Origin: Hemicentrotus pulcherrimus | Taxonomy: Eukaryota; Echinodermata; Echinoidea; Camarodonta; Strongylocentrotidae | Direction: 5' to 3' | NCBI GenBank assembly: GCA_003118195.1 | Contig: BEXV01000854.1 | Location: 88,723 to 152,722, forward strand | DNA: 64,000 nt | Shown here: one piece after another, positions 24,952 through 37,545 of the stretch | How the letters are laid out: every line of letters starts with the position of its first letter | Numbering within the stretch: the stretch's first letter is position 1 | Position numbers and translations under genes: made by a program | Notes under the pieces: model-generated | Database searches by the model: none | What the model saw: the letters and a program-made list of their open reading frames with translations, nothing else | Told to the model about the DNA's origin: nothing

Positions 24952-25161
24952 CACTTTTCGCATTAATACATCTCGAATTTAAATACACTACGACAATTTG
25001 GACTCACCTATAGTTAGAAAAAAAAATTATTCATCGTTTATTGGAATTGATGCACCACTGATTTGAAATTCTTACGCAAGAAGATATCGCTTCATCAGAA
25101 ACATTTTTATTTTGACGGACTTTGATCTGCGAGGGTGGAAACCTTCATCACCTCAAAAGAT

Positions 25162-25276
25162 ATGTCACAGCACGGTTTAGCCGACCCGCAACCAGTGCCT
25201 GTACAGCCCGGTAACAACCAACAGCAAATGGATCAAAATGGTACGAATAAACCCAAGAAAAGCAGTAGATCGCGAG
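25162..25276 (+). CDS. pax6: Pax6, coding exon 1 (N-terminal leader)
   Basis: Encodes residues 1-38 and the first base of codon 39. The leader starts MSQHGLADPQPVPVQ, is rich in Gln, Pro and Asn, and ends in a basic cluster KPKKSSRSR just before the paired domain. I chose the ATG at 25162 because the same frame has a TGA at 25123 and no other ATG between; G at -3 gives a fair start context. The exon ends at a strong donor, CGCGAG followed by GTAAGAG, in phase 1. That phase matches the paired-domain exon at 40510, and the joined codon is GGG (Gly39). In human PAX6 the corresponding coding exon supplies only MQN and part of Ser, also in phase 1, so the splice position is conserved but the leader is much longer. 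The basic cluster could aid DNA contact or nuclear import; that is inference. Confidence 0.88.
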
Positions 25277-26439
25277 GTAAGAGATACCACAGTCTCAAAT
25301 TGATTTTCAATTTGTGCGCTATAAACAATTATTCATGCATATATATATATATATTGTTTCCACTTTGATCACTGACTCTTAAATACCGGATTTGTGAGCA
25401 TTGAACGGTGTAAGTTGAAGGGTGGTTGACATTCGTATCATACGCTGGGTGCCGATAGTGAAAGAAATCTGAGCCGCCGAATTAGAGAAGAAAAATGTTA
25501 AGTAATCAAGTTTAAGGAGCATGAAACATATCTTGCGGTTTTTAGTTCAGATGTAATCATTTCTTTAAAGATATTTAGGAACTCGTCATTTTCACCGGGA
25601 CCGAACTGCATAATGATAGTATTAATGCTCAAGAACAGCAGACTGTTAAAAAGAAGAAGAAGACAACAAAAATATCGAATTTATCAGACTTGACTGATCA
25701 TCAACATGATCAACGTGTCTTTCCTTCCTCCGCCGATACAGTCATTTTGATTGACTCGTTTTTTTTTGTTGAGAGAAGTATATCCTATATTGACCAACAC
25801 TTCGTTAACCAAATAGTTAACAAAAAAACATAATCATCCAGTTCATCAAAAATATGTTTCAAAGTTCAATTGATTTGTTCCCTTCAAATGTATATACCCA
25901 TTTAGTAAAAAAAGAAGAAGCGTTTTTGTGAAATATTAATTATGATATCAGTCTGTTGAAGCATTGAAACTTTCGCAATTGATATGAAGATGATGACTTA
26001 AGTTATGTATCCTTGAGACTTACTGACTGTCTTTCAAATTTTCTTTTGGTTGGACGAGCATACGAACGATTAATAAAAACTACATCTCAGGTTATCGCGT
26101 TGAACCTTGAGCAAAAGTGTAAATAAAAACAATTTCTTTTAACGAATTAATATTTATGTCTCCATTGTGAACGTATATCCCACGTGATTTTTAACAATAT
26201 TCACGATAAAATGTTATTTGAATTATCCATTTAGTTACTGTGCTCTACTTGTGAAACATACAATTGTAAGTACTGTTTTATTTTCATTTTTTCCAAATCA
26301 TAGGTTCTTTTAGTGTTGTAAAATATATTTTGATGGGTTTCGAATTAAAATTTAATTTGGTAAAACGATAGAAATATATTCTTTGGGAAAACAGAATTCA
26401 AATTATACGGAAGCAACCATTACTTTTGCTAGTAAGTGA

Positions 26440-26640
26440 CTGCTTTCCAGCATTCCATCAGCAAGATGTTCTCAGCGGCAATACCTATACGAGCACGCCA
26501 ATACATTGGGGGCGCAACTCGTCACCAAAGAGGTAAAGGCCGCTGAGAAGAAGCCGCATAAAACCAAGTTGAAGCTGACGAATGTAGTGGGTTATTGTGC
26601 TCCTTTCCTTGAGCCGACAGATGCTATTCCACGTGGTCCT
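26440..26640 (+). other. Coding-like stretch of unknown origin
   Basis: One + frame stays open from just after TGA 26437-26439 through about 26913, around 158 codons in otherwise stop-rich DNA. The first 65 or so codons have balanced composition and include residues such as QYLYEHANTLGAQLVTKEVK. Its last third is a purine-rich low-complexity run. I do not recognise the peptide. It overlaps, in a different frame, the candidate first exon listed separately. It may be a fragment of a transposon or a captured gene. Confidence 0.3.
26466..26532 (+). CDS. Candidate alternative Pax6 first coding exon
   Basis: An acceptor-like TGCTTTCCAG ends at 26450 and a donor, CAAAGAG followed by GTAAAG, is at 26532/26533. 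Inside, ATG at 26466 opens 22 codons, starting MFSAAIPIRA and ending ATRHQR, and leaves one base (G), so the exon is in phase 1. Spliced to 40510 it would give ...[14 protein letters not shown], in frame with the paired domain. As a cassette after exon 1 the 82-bp exon 26451-26532 would shift the exon 1 frame, so the alternative-start reading is more plausible. Against it: the surrounding 200 bp is open in another frame too and may be a relic of an unrelated coding sequence. One in three donors would have this phase by chance. Confidence 0.3.
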
Positions 26641-27650
26641 ACGGATAAGGATTATTTCTATTTTTATTCTGTGCGCCCTTGCACTTTATACAAAGAACAG
26701 TTTTGTCATGCCTTAAGGCGGAGTATCAGAGTAAAAGACGATTTCTCCCAATTGATGATGTGTAGTTGCCTCGAACTAAATATGATTTCATATCTCATTG
26801 AGAGAGGAGAGAGAAATAGAAACGGAGAGAGGGGGGGGGGAGGGGAGAGAAAAGGAAAAAGGATGAGAGAGGAAATCTTTGCAAATCTTGTTTATTCCAT
26901 TTTGAGGGATTAGATTAGTTAATGCTGTGAAAAAGAATTAAAGGGCCAGGTTAAAAGTAGTTAGGCCAAATAGGGTATTTTCATAAAATATCTCACATGT
27001 AATGAGGCGTTAGGAGTTTTACAGCTCTCAGTATTATACAGAACTGTTATTCTTAATGGTATCCTAAACTACATATAAGAGAAACTCTTTAAAACCGGAT
27101 ATTATCGTATATTTCCAGAGTGCACTCACATTCCACGAGCATCGTATCTGCTCATATTATTCATTCTGAACCATTCATAGCTGCAAAATTCACTTTTTTT
27201 AAATGTATTTATACCGATTGTGTTTAAAGATCAAATTGATAAAGTTGTTCTCTTTCGATGCGTTTAATGTATTCAGTACCAAGTATTTAATCAGAATGTT
27301 ATTTTTATATCAATCATTGTAATTGCATTCGCAAGTAACGCATCTTTAAAAAGATTTAAGTGAAGTTGGTTTACAAAGGTACAAAAAGGAGACAAAAATC
27401 ATATGAGCTAAGAAATTGTCATCAAAATCATTTGCATAAATGACGTGAATGCAGTCCATAATCCTAAGATTTACTTTGTTAAGAGCCTCATGGACAGCTG
27501 CGTTAGTCACATGGTCTAAACTCTATGACACACAATGAGTAATTATTTAAACACTTTATTTTTGTCAAGAAAAGGCAGCTTTTTTGTGATAATCATCGAA
27601 TGTTCATAACTTTTCTGTGTATTTCCGATCATCTTTGTTGAAAGTGTCAG

Positions 27651-27688
27651 CCCCCCCCCCCACACACACACACACAGACACACACACA
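27651..27688. repeat. Poly-C followed by CA microsatellite
   Basis: Eleven C residues run directly into ACACAC repeats with one GAC interruption. It lies within Pax6 intron 1. Confidence 0.9.
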
Positions 27689-30600
27689 TTCGTTTCTCCA
27701 AAGTCAAACTATTATGTACACGATATTCTGAAAGACTTGCAAAAATGATGCGAAATTCTATTTAAAATATCAATTTATGTTATTCCATGAACGGATACAG
27801 TGATCTAGGTCTTGAGAGTTTTATTGAACTAACCTGACAATTTCAATTTCTTAGAAGGCCCGTAAACGAATATTTATCATCTGTTTTATGTAACATTGAT
27901 GTGTATAATGTGCAGATTAATAAAATGAAACCTTTGTAGCTATGGGACACACATGCATCCTCATTTGTATGTGGAGAACCGAGACTACAATTTATAGCCA
28001 CTCGTGGATATTTTTGGTAAGGAATGGTTTAGATTCTTGGTATAATGTTCTGAAAAATAGAAGGGCATAATTATATACTTTGTTATCAGCATTTTAAGAA
28101 GTGTAACAAGATAGCAGCATTTTCTAGGACATGACAAAGGAAACTTAAAAATGAAATTAAAAAAGGCATATAGTTTTTAAAAGCTTGGCATTAAGGATAT
28201 TGGAGTAACATGGCCTGACTTTGTGATCTAAGAGATATTGGTTCCCCGTTTCTTCGCAGATACACATTTTTTCACAATTTTCTCCACAACAATTTGGTAC
28301 ATAATATGATAATTCACTACAAAAAGGTGCAGTTGATAATAATTTCAACTACTATTCTCCAACAGAATATTTGTGCCGTCATTTTATGCTGAACTGCTCC
28401 ACATCATATAGATGTCTTCTAGTCGATTTAGATCCAAAATATTACGACTTTTATGATAAGAACTTATAATAAAATCTTTCCAAAGTCCTTTTTGGCTTTC
28501 ATTACCAAGTTTTGTTAACTAGAATATTATTATCTCTCATGAGAAGCTCTTTAGAAGCTTTAATGACCTGATAATGTAAAAAAAAGGGGGAAGCACAAAT
28601 AACGACACCAATCAGTACAGAACATGGTTCTAAGGTTTGAAATAGCAGAATCACAAGTTTGGGTTTGCACTGGAGACTCCATGGCGCTCCAATGACGCAT
28701 TATTTAGTATGACCTAATCGCGAGTGGCGCCCATGACCTTGTGCTTGTCTCGATAAAATCTTATTAAGCTCCGAGCTTCATACAAACCGATCTACCAACA
28801 TACCATGGACTTTCAAACGAGAAATAGACAGAGGGTGAGAGAGATGGAAAGAGAGACAGAAACAGAAAAAAGTACATTGGCTATCTCTTTGATGATCTTT
28901 TTTACATCCTCTGTGTTTTCGTTAGATCTACCACTACAACGAGTATGCATCCCTCATGAATATGTCGTGCATTTTTAAAGCGATAATCTTCTTAAATCTT
29001 AAAACTAGTGTGGGTGATGTGTGTGTGCGTGTGTGTTGCGTATGATAAAGGAAGATAGCCTGCACTCCGTTCTATTTAATGATGTTCAATTGTAATCATC
29101 AGGCAGAGGATAAATCTTAACGAATGCTCTTTCCTTATCTGATCCAGAGAATTACATAAAACTAGGTTTGGAGGTAAAGTAGATATACTGTATAACAAAC
29201 AAAAAAATCATAATACGAAAAAATGTAATATTTCATCTTCTCATACATTCAGTGGTAAATGAAGTTCTATTTGAATCGCGTAAAGAGGAATGATTGTGAC
29301 TAAAATGCCGGTTTATAACTGTAGAATAAAAATCTAAGTTTTGCAGTTATAGTTTAAAAATTGGACAACATAACATATGAATATTTTAATTTACTAAAAT
29401 TAAAAACTGGTTGATTGCACGAGATAGGTGTTGCAAACACTTGCAAACTTAAATGCCCAAAATATGCCTATAAATGATGTGAAAATCTGTCACCATCTAG
29501 TCATCTGTGCAAACTTGTACATGGTTCTTATAAATATCTTTTCTTTAATAATGCAATCGCCTTTTGGTAGTGCGAACCTGTGAACGCCACAATACTTTTA
29601 ATAGATATCCATTGCAATTCCACATCCTGTATTTGTTTCTTCCCTGAATTGCAGAGTTGGTGAACATTGTGATGCTCAAGCTCAATACAATGCTTAGAAA
29701 CAAACAACTTAGGGGCAGAGGAACGTTTAAATAAAGTCCTTGTATTTTTGAGGTCATAATTTCGCACGCTGGTTTTCGATGTATGAAAGAGCCCGAAATA
29801 ATTAGGGTTTTCATTACAAAGAGGCACAATTATAGAATCGGTTAGGCCCCTTCATTGTCATAATGATGATGGATTGGTATCCGCAATGACGTAGTACCGA
29901 TTGGCTTCAAAATTCGTTCCGTTAACTGAATATGAAGGAAAACAAAATCTTCTAACATTTGCCAACGTTATACTAAACAAATTTAATGTTTGAAATGTAT
30001 CTGTTCCACATTTACATAAAAACAATTTAAATTTATGTTAACTGAAGATTAATGAAAAAAATTTACATGGGAACTGTATTTTTAATACTCATATTTCATC
30101 ACCATTCGTATAGGACAAGCAGATTAAAAAGCATTTTTTTCTTGAACATATATATTATTACTTTTACATTTATATATGGCATTATTCACATCGATTCATA
30201 GTTGAGGTAATCTGGTAAGAGATAAATTCAAAATATGGCTGGTAAGTGTTCATTCTCTTCCAATATACCTATATACTTTCGAGATACCTGAATTTGTTTT
30301 GCACCCTTGTAGCTTAAAAGACTATTAAATGCATGTGTATTTGCTGTTTTAATCATAACATTTTTAACAAAAAAAATCACTCTTAATTCCCTTGAGAGCT
30401 GTATAAGTGTGTAGAAATCATCTTGCTAATTGAAACGATACCAGTCCATTGCAAAGAATCTAGTCTGTTGTTTCCTCCCTATTCATTATACAGAAGGGAA
30501 AAAAAGCAGTGGAGCAGACTCTGCATTTGTTTAAGATGACCTTCTCTGAAGAAAAGAAAAAATAATGCTATTCAGACATACCCTATAACAGCGGGGTTTT

Positions 30601-32229
30601 CAGCATCTAGCCTTCTTTAAGGCGCATTCATATTTTTCATCCTCGTGCACTCTTCCTCATTACGCTTTATCTCAATCATCATTAATTTGATAATATTGAA
30701 AGTTGATATTCAGCATGTTTCATCTAGATTGTTCTTATAAAATGTGATCCAAATGTTTCTTTTATTAGTCAGGTGGAGAACTTTTTCTTTCTTTCTGACA
30801 AAATGCAACCTACTAAGCATATTTCGATCAACTCAACATATTCGAAAATACACCAAATTATAATATATACATAGTTCAATGTAATGTTTACATCGATACT
30901 AGTCATATAAAAAGCATTTTCCACGTATGAATTCATGTATTATTCGCAACAATGCGATGGAATATGTTTTACAAGATCAAATTATATCCTTGGAAGGGAT
31001 AACGAAATGAAAGTAAATATACTAATAGCGAATATATATCCTCATCAAAGATAGATGATCCCTAATTCCTTATCATCATGGCTTTATGTCATTACAATTT
31101 CTCCGTTGCAAAATAAACAATCATGCATCACAATTGGTAGTCATTTTTGTATAAATACAAATATTATTAGAAGTAGAAGCAACTATCTCAAATCACGATT
31201 TATTGATATATTTTTTGTTTGTTATGGATTATTTTTTGTAGATCACGATTGGGGTAGCAACGATGGGGGAAAAGGTGAGAACATTTTGAAATTCATCTGA
31301 AATGTTATGATATAGGTTTTATTAGAACGTAGCTATAGGGCAAAGTAAAAGAAATACATTTCCCACTGTGAACATAAAAATCTCAGGTAGCTATGTTTCG
31401 ATTTATTTTCTTGAAAAAATACATGTTTGTTTTAGTTAAAATTTAGTCTGATATTCGTTTTATCTCAGAATTTATGAGAAGGCATTCGTTATGTAGACAA
31501 AAATATATAATTCTCGTTAATCATGATTTAAAACCCCGTCTGAAACTACATCATCAATTTCATTTGAGGCCATAATAAATTTCTATTATATAGCAAAGAC
31601 TAAGATTCTACTAGATGAATTTATTTTCCACTCATCAAACATCAGGATAAAAAGATGGATAATATGCTATCGTTAAATTACTAACGAGTCCCATTGCAAA
31701 ATGATGCTTTGTTCGGTTCCATCGTAATTAATCAGTTGTGGATTATATATTAAAGATTAAATGGAAAGATAGATGAGGTTTCATTCAGCCCATAATATCT
31801 TGATTATATCAAGTTTCCGTCCTTCTGCGTCCTTCTTTCGTCTATTTCTTTACACGTCGTGGAAAAAAAAGACTCAAGAAATCGCAAATAATATACTGTA
31901 GAATAATTAAATTCCAAATCCTTACTCGGTCAGTGCTATGGAACAGACTTCATGGCATTTCCTCGACCGTACATAACACCATATATCTGTTAAAAGTACA
32001 CGTTAGATTTTGATATAGAGATGTATCTTCTATTTCATAGCAAAATATAATGTACAAATGATACAAATCAATTTGTATTTTTGTAATCATACCGAGTTCC
32101 ATTGACAAGGTGTATCCATATTTTGTTTAAAAGAGGATGTAATTTATATGTTACAAATACAAAATTACAAGCGCAAGTGATTCAATATGATGATATGCAA
32201 TTTGTTACAAAATGATTCAAATGCTAGGA

Positions 32230-32405
32230 GTAAAGGTAAATCTGTCAGCTCGGCACTGTAGGCAACGGAAAATGATAATCATTAGCGGAGAGAGCGAGAC
32301 TTGTCGGGGAAGTTGCGGCGAGGGAGAGTTTGTAACACTCGCTCGTGAGAGGACTGCCACGTTCCCAGCAGCTTGCGCTCGCGTTGTGACAAATATCACA
32401 CCGTA
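32230..32405. promoter_or_regulatory. CpG-dense patch in intron 1 (candidate regulatory DNA)
   Basis: More CG dinucleotides and higher G+C than the flanks, for example TTGCGGCGAGGG and TTGCGCTCGCG. Both strands are open for about 65 codons but without a recognisable domain. Large Pax6 introns carry enhancers in many animals; assigning that role here rests only on composition and location. Confidence 0.25.
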
Positions 32406-32576
32406 AGCGATTGAAATCAATCTAATGATTTACCAACGACTGGGATGAAAATAGTGTTTAATTGAAAGTGTATGGCGAGATTATGAAATGGAATATCGTT
32501 ATCGTAACTCTGTGGAATTATTGTAGTAAATGAATTAAAAACAAAAAAAAATTAGTCCCAGGTATTAAAAACAAAT

Positions 32577-32616
32577 CAAAATTAGGCCCAGGTATGAGTA
32601 CCTGGGCCTTATTTTG
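32577..32616 (+). repeat. Hairpin: 18-bp arms with a 4-base loop
   Basis: The left arm is CAAAATTAGGCCCAGGTA (32577-32594), the loop is TGAG, and the right arm is TACCTGGGCCTTATTTTG (32599-32616). Seventeen of 18 positions pair. The left arm is part of a short direct repeat: AATTAGTCCCAGGTATTAAA lies just upstream at about 32550-32569. Outside the arms, AAAACAAA on the left can pair loosely with TTTGTTTT on the right. In the Pax6 pre-mRNA it would fold as a stem-loop. It may be a small foldback element; a structured RNA role is untested. Confidence 0.7.
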
Positions 32617-34259
32617 TTTTATATTTTTGTTTTATTTCTCTCGTTCGTTCACATGTTTTTCGGTGTGTTTTTTTTTGTCCTGTTGTCATGGTTGTGCGAT
32701 GGATAAGTTGAACTATCGATCTTTACCTGTTTTGCCTTAATTGGATATCCAATAAAATTTTAAGTTTCTTTTCGAAAACATTATACAAAATTTAAAAATA
32801 TATAACTGAAACTAATACACATTTACAATCGTAAAACAAAGCAACCTCGTCTATGTAGCAAATTCTTCAATATAATTTCATGGTGTAATGTTTGTATATC
32901 ATTATGGGACAAAACAGAGATTGAATGCATACTTATCAAAAGGGTGCATAATATTTTCCGGTAACCATTTTCACTTCACAAAAAAGTCTAAAAAAGTTTC
33001 AATTTATGCAATATTGAGCAATTATATCAATCATGTATTATCATAATTTGAGATAATTTAAGGACCTGTACCAAATCCAACACTCGAGCAAACATAGCAC
33101 ACATGGAATTCGTCCTCTAAATGTTACTCAAAATGAATGCATTTTGACCTTTTATAATGACCTGCCTATTTAATGGTTAAATATCAATACCTCTCAATAA
33201 AATATTACCCTGCACAAGTTTTGAATGCTATACGAATGTTTATCCACCTAACCCCACATCACAACTTACTTACAAGCGTACGCATGCTTACTTAGAAATC
33301 AGGTAAAACAAACAAACATACACACAAAAAAGAATCAAGGTAATAAGGGGGAAATAGTCGTATACACATAGTTATCCTCGCATTAAAAGACCGATAAACA
33401 ACCGGAGTAAATGACAAAGCATTGATATTAATCAAGTATGTGGTAATTGTGGTGATAGGTAGGAAAGTTTATAAGGATAAAGAAGAACGAATTTAATAGA
33501 GGAAATATATTTTTAAAAATGTACAGTTTGTTTATGTACTGTCCTGACGGCACTCTATTAACAAGCTCTTGCTATTTATTGGTTCTGTTTACCAAGTGTT
33601 GAATTACTGTAATCCTGAAATACAAGGTAAATTGAGTTTTGGATATATATATTTCAAAGCGTTTACCCCTGATGCAATTTTTTCAAAGTTATTTGGAACA
33701 AAAAAGCATACATGCATATATCCAATTTCTTTTTATATAGCGCGAAATCCAATAAAATATTACTCAATGCGCTTTATTTCACAAATTTATGTTAATGACA
33801 AACACATAAATAAGGAAAAGACGTTTATAGAAATAAACATTCAGTTATTGAAAAGCTGCATATTTATTCTTCTTAAAAGAGTCACTCGAAGTGGAAGTGC
33901 GGACTGTCTTATGCATGGATTGGTTAAGACTGTTTTAGGTGTCAATGTCATTAAAATAATTTTGAATGCTGATTTTGAAAAGACCTGAGCACAAATTGAG
34001 GACTTGATTGGTTAATTAACATAGATCATCGGGCATGGAGTTCTTTTGTCGATTCACCAGAAGAGTGGAACTAATCTCTATCTAATCCCATCGTTAGACA
34101 TTATCCACGCTTATAGACAGCGCAATTCCAATTATCCTCAGGCTTCCATGTTATCCTCAAACTAACAACAGACATTTTTGATCGGTTCAAGTTCATATCG
34201 GCAATTCATAATACCAACTCGCCTTGTTGAATCCTCATCATTCATCATCATTACGCCTT

Positions 34260-34640
34260 TATGCGTGACGTATTGTTAACCCGCATAATACGCCGATAGA
34301 CAAATTAGGCGTTTTCAAAAGCATTCAGTTTGAACGGGCCAATTGACTGAAGCTATTGCGCGCCAAAGCAAATCTATCATCTATTGTGATCGTGTCAAAG
34401 TGCATCATGGGAAATCTTATATGTATATTAGTAGTGTGTTTGTAACGTGTGTGTATTGATATCTGTTTGGAGTGTGTGTGTGTGTGCGCGCATGTGTGTG
34501 GGGGTGGTGCTGGGTGTTCACGTGTACCGCAAATCGCCGGTCTTAATGCATGCCTTCGGGCACTGCTTATGATATTATATTAGAGCGATGCATTGTACAC
34601 CGCCTTTTGCGTTCGGTGATGTTCAGTTGCTATAAATATC
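34260..34640. promoter_or_regulatory. CpG-bearing patch with GT/GC alternating run
   Basis: Contains ATGCGTGACGTA (a CRE-like core), ATTGCGCGCC, and at about 34470-34500 alternating purine-pyrimidine sequence (GT repeats with GCGCGC), a type that favours Z-DNA. Composition stands out from the AT-rich intron. Regulatory role is inference. Confidence 0.22.
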
Positions 34641-37414
34641 GGCTTGGCAAAATAGGACAAAGTTTGTCCTTGAGTCCTCAAAGCCGTGTGTAATCTATTG
34701 AAAGTGAGTTAAGAATATTTTGAGTAGGAAATGAAATCGATGTAATTGAACATCACTGATGAGACGTAATTAGATTTCAACTCAGATGCAATCAGGAGGT
34801 ATTATTTCCTATGATTACCGACTGTAAATCTGAATTCGAATATTCTTGTCTTGTTAACACATTCCCAAACCTATCCGATATTATGTGGCAATTTTGTTCT
34901 TTTAATCAGCTGTGTGCTGATGATTGTAATTGACTTATCTGTTTTAATTTCAATTTACTGAACCTCTCATAATTTCGATTATTATAAAACACGTTTATCA
35001 CGACGGTACTGGGGTGTGCCCTTCACAAATTTGATCCAATTTGTTTTTCATCGTTTTATTGTGCATGCATATCATTTTTTCTTCTTTATTCTTTTTTGTT
35101 CATATTGATGAAGGCGAAAAAAAAAATAGATGAATCTGAACATACGGTGAGCCTAAGGTAATGTCTGTGTGTAAAAAAGAAGGCTGACTTGGGGGTATTA
35201 TTAGAGAAGTCTTCAAATGTATTTATTTGAATTTACTTTATTAAACAAGGTTGACGTGACTTGTATAGTATTGTGTTAAACAAAACCAATATTGGCATTG
35301 ATACAACAAAATTGTCGTTCTCAGATTCTGTTTTTTATTTATGCCAGTCTGGAAGCTTTACATAACAATGTTAGCAACAAATGCCAGTTAATATTACGGT
35401 TTAAAGATCAGAGACCTGCGATTTTATAACTTGGAGAGGTTAAAATCTATAACAAGACATTACTATAAATGTGGACCATTTTGGCAGATTCGTGGGGATG
35501 ATACAAGTTCTTACAATAGGTTCAATGTAGACGGTTAAGAAACAAACTGTTCCCATAAGTGCCATATAAGTTTCCAATGTATTTATACCACATTGACTAC
35601 TACGTAAAAAACCCTCCAGATTATCAATAGAAGTCAGGAGATTATGTTTCATTCTTATTTGACCACAAGTGACCAGGGTTCCTACAATTCCGCACAAGAA
35701 TTCTCTTTTCTTGAAATTCAACCTCACACACACCGTCCAATTCCATTTCTTTCTTTCCATATCTATTTCCTTTTGTATAATCACAGACGGAGTATGTTAC
35801 TACGTTTTGGCTTGGAAAAGAAAGAAAAATCGCTCTTGGTGTATCCAACACTTCGCTGGGTGCTTTTTTAAAATAAAGAAGAATTCGCTACATTTTTGAA
35901 AATAGCTTTGGTCAAATCTGAGTACAATCAAGCGACAATTTGGATCTGTTTTGCGGTCTGAAAACAGAATTTAACTATCCCTTTAATAGATATTTCTCCT
36001 CGAAAAAGTTAGTGTATATTTTTATTTTACAAAATTTCCCATACGGAAACAAAAATGTAGTATTGGTTTTCGTCTGTGAAGTGAAAATGAATGTCGTTTA
36101 ATAGTCATGGATGCATCGTAGTGAATTCTGCTTTAACGACCTAGCATTTCACATCTGATTCCAAATAATGCTCATTTCTTAAATATTATGTTGTTGTGAT
36201 TTTACTGTCAAGTGAAAAAAGCAGGTTACCACTGATGAAACCTTTAAGCTTTCTACACAACGAAAACGGATGTTATTCCTGTGGAAGTCTCGCAACCATA
36301 CTGTTGAGGCCTTGAAGTTTTAATCAGCAGAAAATTGCCATAGAAAATCATTCTAGTGAACGAGTATGACCATAAATACATTGAAGACACACGTGTCTTA
36401 ACATGTCAGGAATGTATTGAATGTCATGTGACTTTGATGGTATTTTACTTTAAAAATGCTAATCTTTTGCAGATATATTTGCGTTTGTCACTCGCACTTC
36501 ACGAGAATGATTTTTTCTTCTTCAGAGAGCCTTAGTAAAGGAATTTTTGATTTAAAAAAAAGAGATTACTGTAGTGTTAATGCAATATATGAAACTATAT
36601 TATTTAATCTTAAAATATGAGGTAATGTTTTTACCCCAAATACAACATATTTTTAATAATTATAATTCATTCAAAAGCAAAAGAACTTTGTGCACATAGC
36701 ATTTATTTTGGTTGTGAATTGTATTATGTACACGGACTGACAATATTAGAAAAGGATTTCAGTGATATTTCATGAGTGTGATCTAGCGACTACACCAACT
36801 TTTATTTCGCTTTACTAAGGATATTTATTATGCATTACAGTTACACGCGTGGTATACTATTTAGGCTTTAAACATGAATTTTGAAGAAGGATAAAAATCA
36901 GTTCTTGTATTGATGGGGAGCCAGAATAGAAAATTGTTGACAAAGATATATACAATATCTTTTCCTTTTAGCCATGATGATGCTAAAGGTTTTTTATGGC
37001 TATTCTTATTATCCCAATTGAAAATAAACACCAAGTGTTTTCAATTCTGGATATTCTTCATTTATCTGAAATATGTTATATCTTTTCTTCTATTCAATGC
37101 TAAATTAACATGATAAATACACCCTTCAGGCGTTGTCACGACCATGCCAAAATGTTTAACATGACGTTTGATAACTTTTGGTAACATTAACAAAACGTGA
37201 AGAACATCGACGTTTTTTTATTTGTTTAGTTTCGACTTTTCCCGTTCTCATCATTCTATATTCGGGGAAAATAGTGAATTTCCGCATTGATTTTTACCGA
37301 TCATTTTTTTCTTCTGTTCTCTCCAATCTATCTATTTTTAAGATCTTTCTCTCCTTACTTTCATCTTATTTTCTTTTATTTAATGGGCCTACAAATGCAG
37401 CCGTTTCTATGGTA

Positions 37415-37545
37415 CAATTTGAGCGAGGCGCCCGGTGATAAATAGGCCGGGACGAGAGGCGCAGGTGCGCTTCGTCTTCCGTTCTTATTTCCAGCTAGGC
37501 GCGCGTTATTACACTGCGCTCACACAATAATCCATTCAAAAAGCG
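37415..37545. promoter_or_regulatory. CpG-dense patch in intron 1 (candidate regulatory DNA)
   Basis: Includes GAGCGAGGCGCCCGG, GAGGCGCAGGTGCGC (with an E-box CAGGTG) and CTAGGCGCGCG. It sits about 3 kb upstream of the paired-domain exon in AT-rich intron. No open frame of note. Regulatory role is inference from composition. Confidence 0.25.

Noticed and set aside
25135..25161. Nine-codon extension upstream of the Pax6 ATG
   Set aside because: The extension begins with GTG, not ATG, and an in-frame TGA lies at 25123-25125. The first real ATG is 25162.
29528..29829. Two overlapping minus-strand frames of 94-99 codons
   Set aside because: One frame has somewhat protein-like composition, but I recognise no family and both frames are open together; not enough to call a gene.
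31240..31274. Micro-exon candidate between TTTTGTAG and GTGAGA
   Set aside because: It ends in phase 0, which cannot join the paired-domain exon needing phase 1; likely chance.
33569..33988. 139-codon open frame on +
   Set aside because: AT-rich, Ile/Lys/Phe-rich composition and no domain or splice context; consistent with chance.
35440..35784. 114-codon open frame on the minus strand
   Set aside because: No recognisable domain; other frames on both strands are also open across part of it, which points to composition rather than coding.
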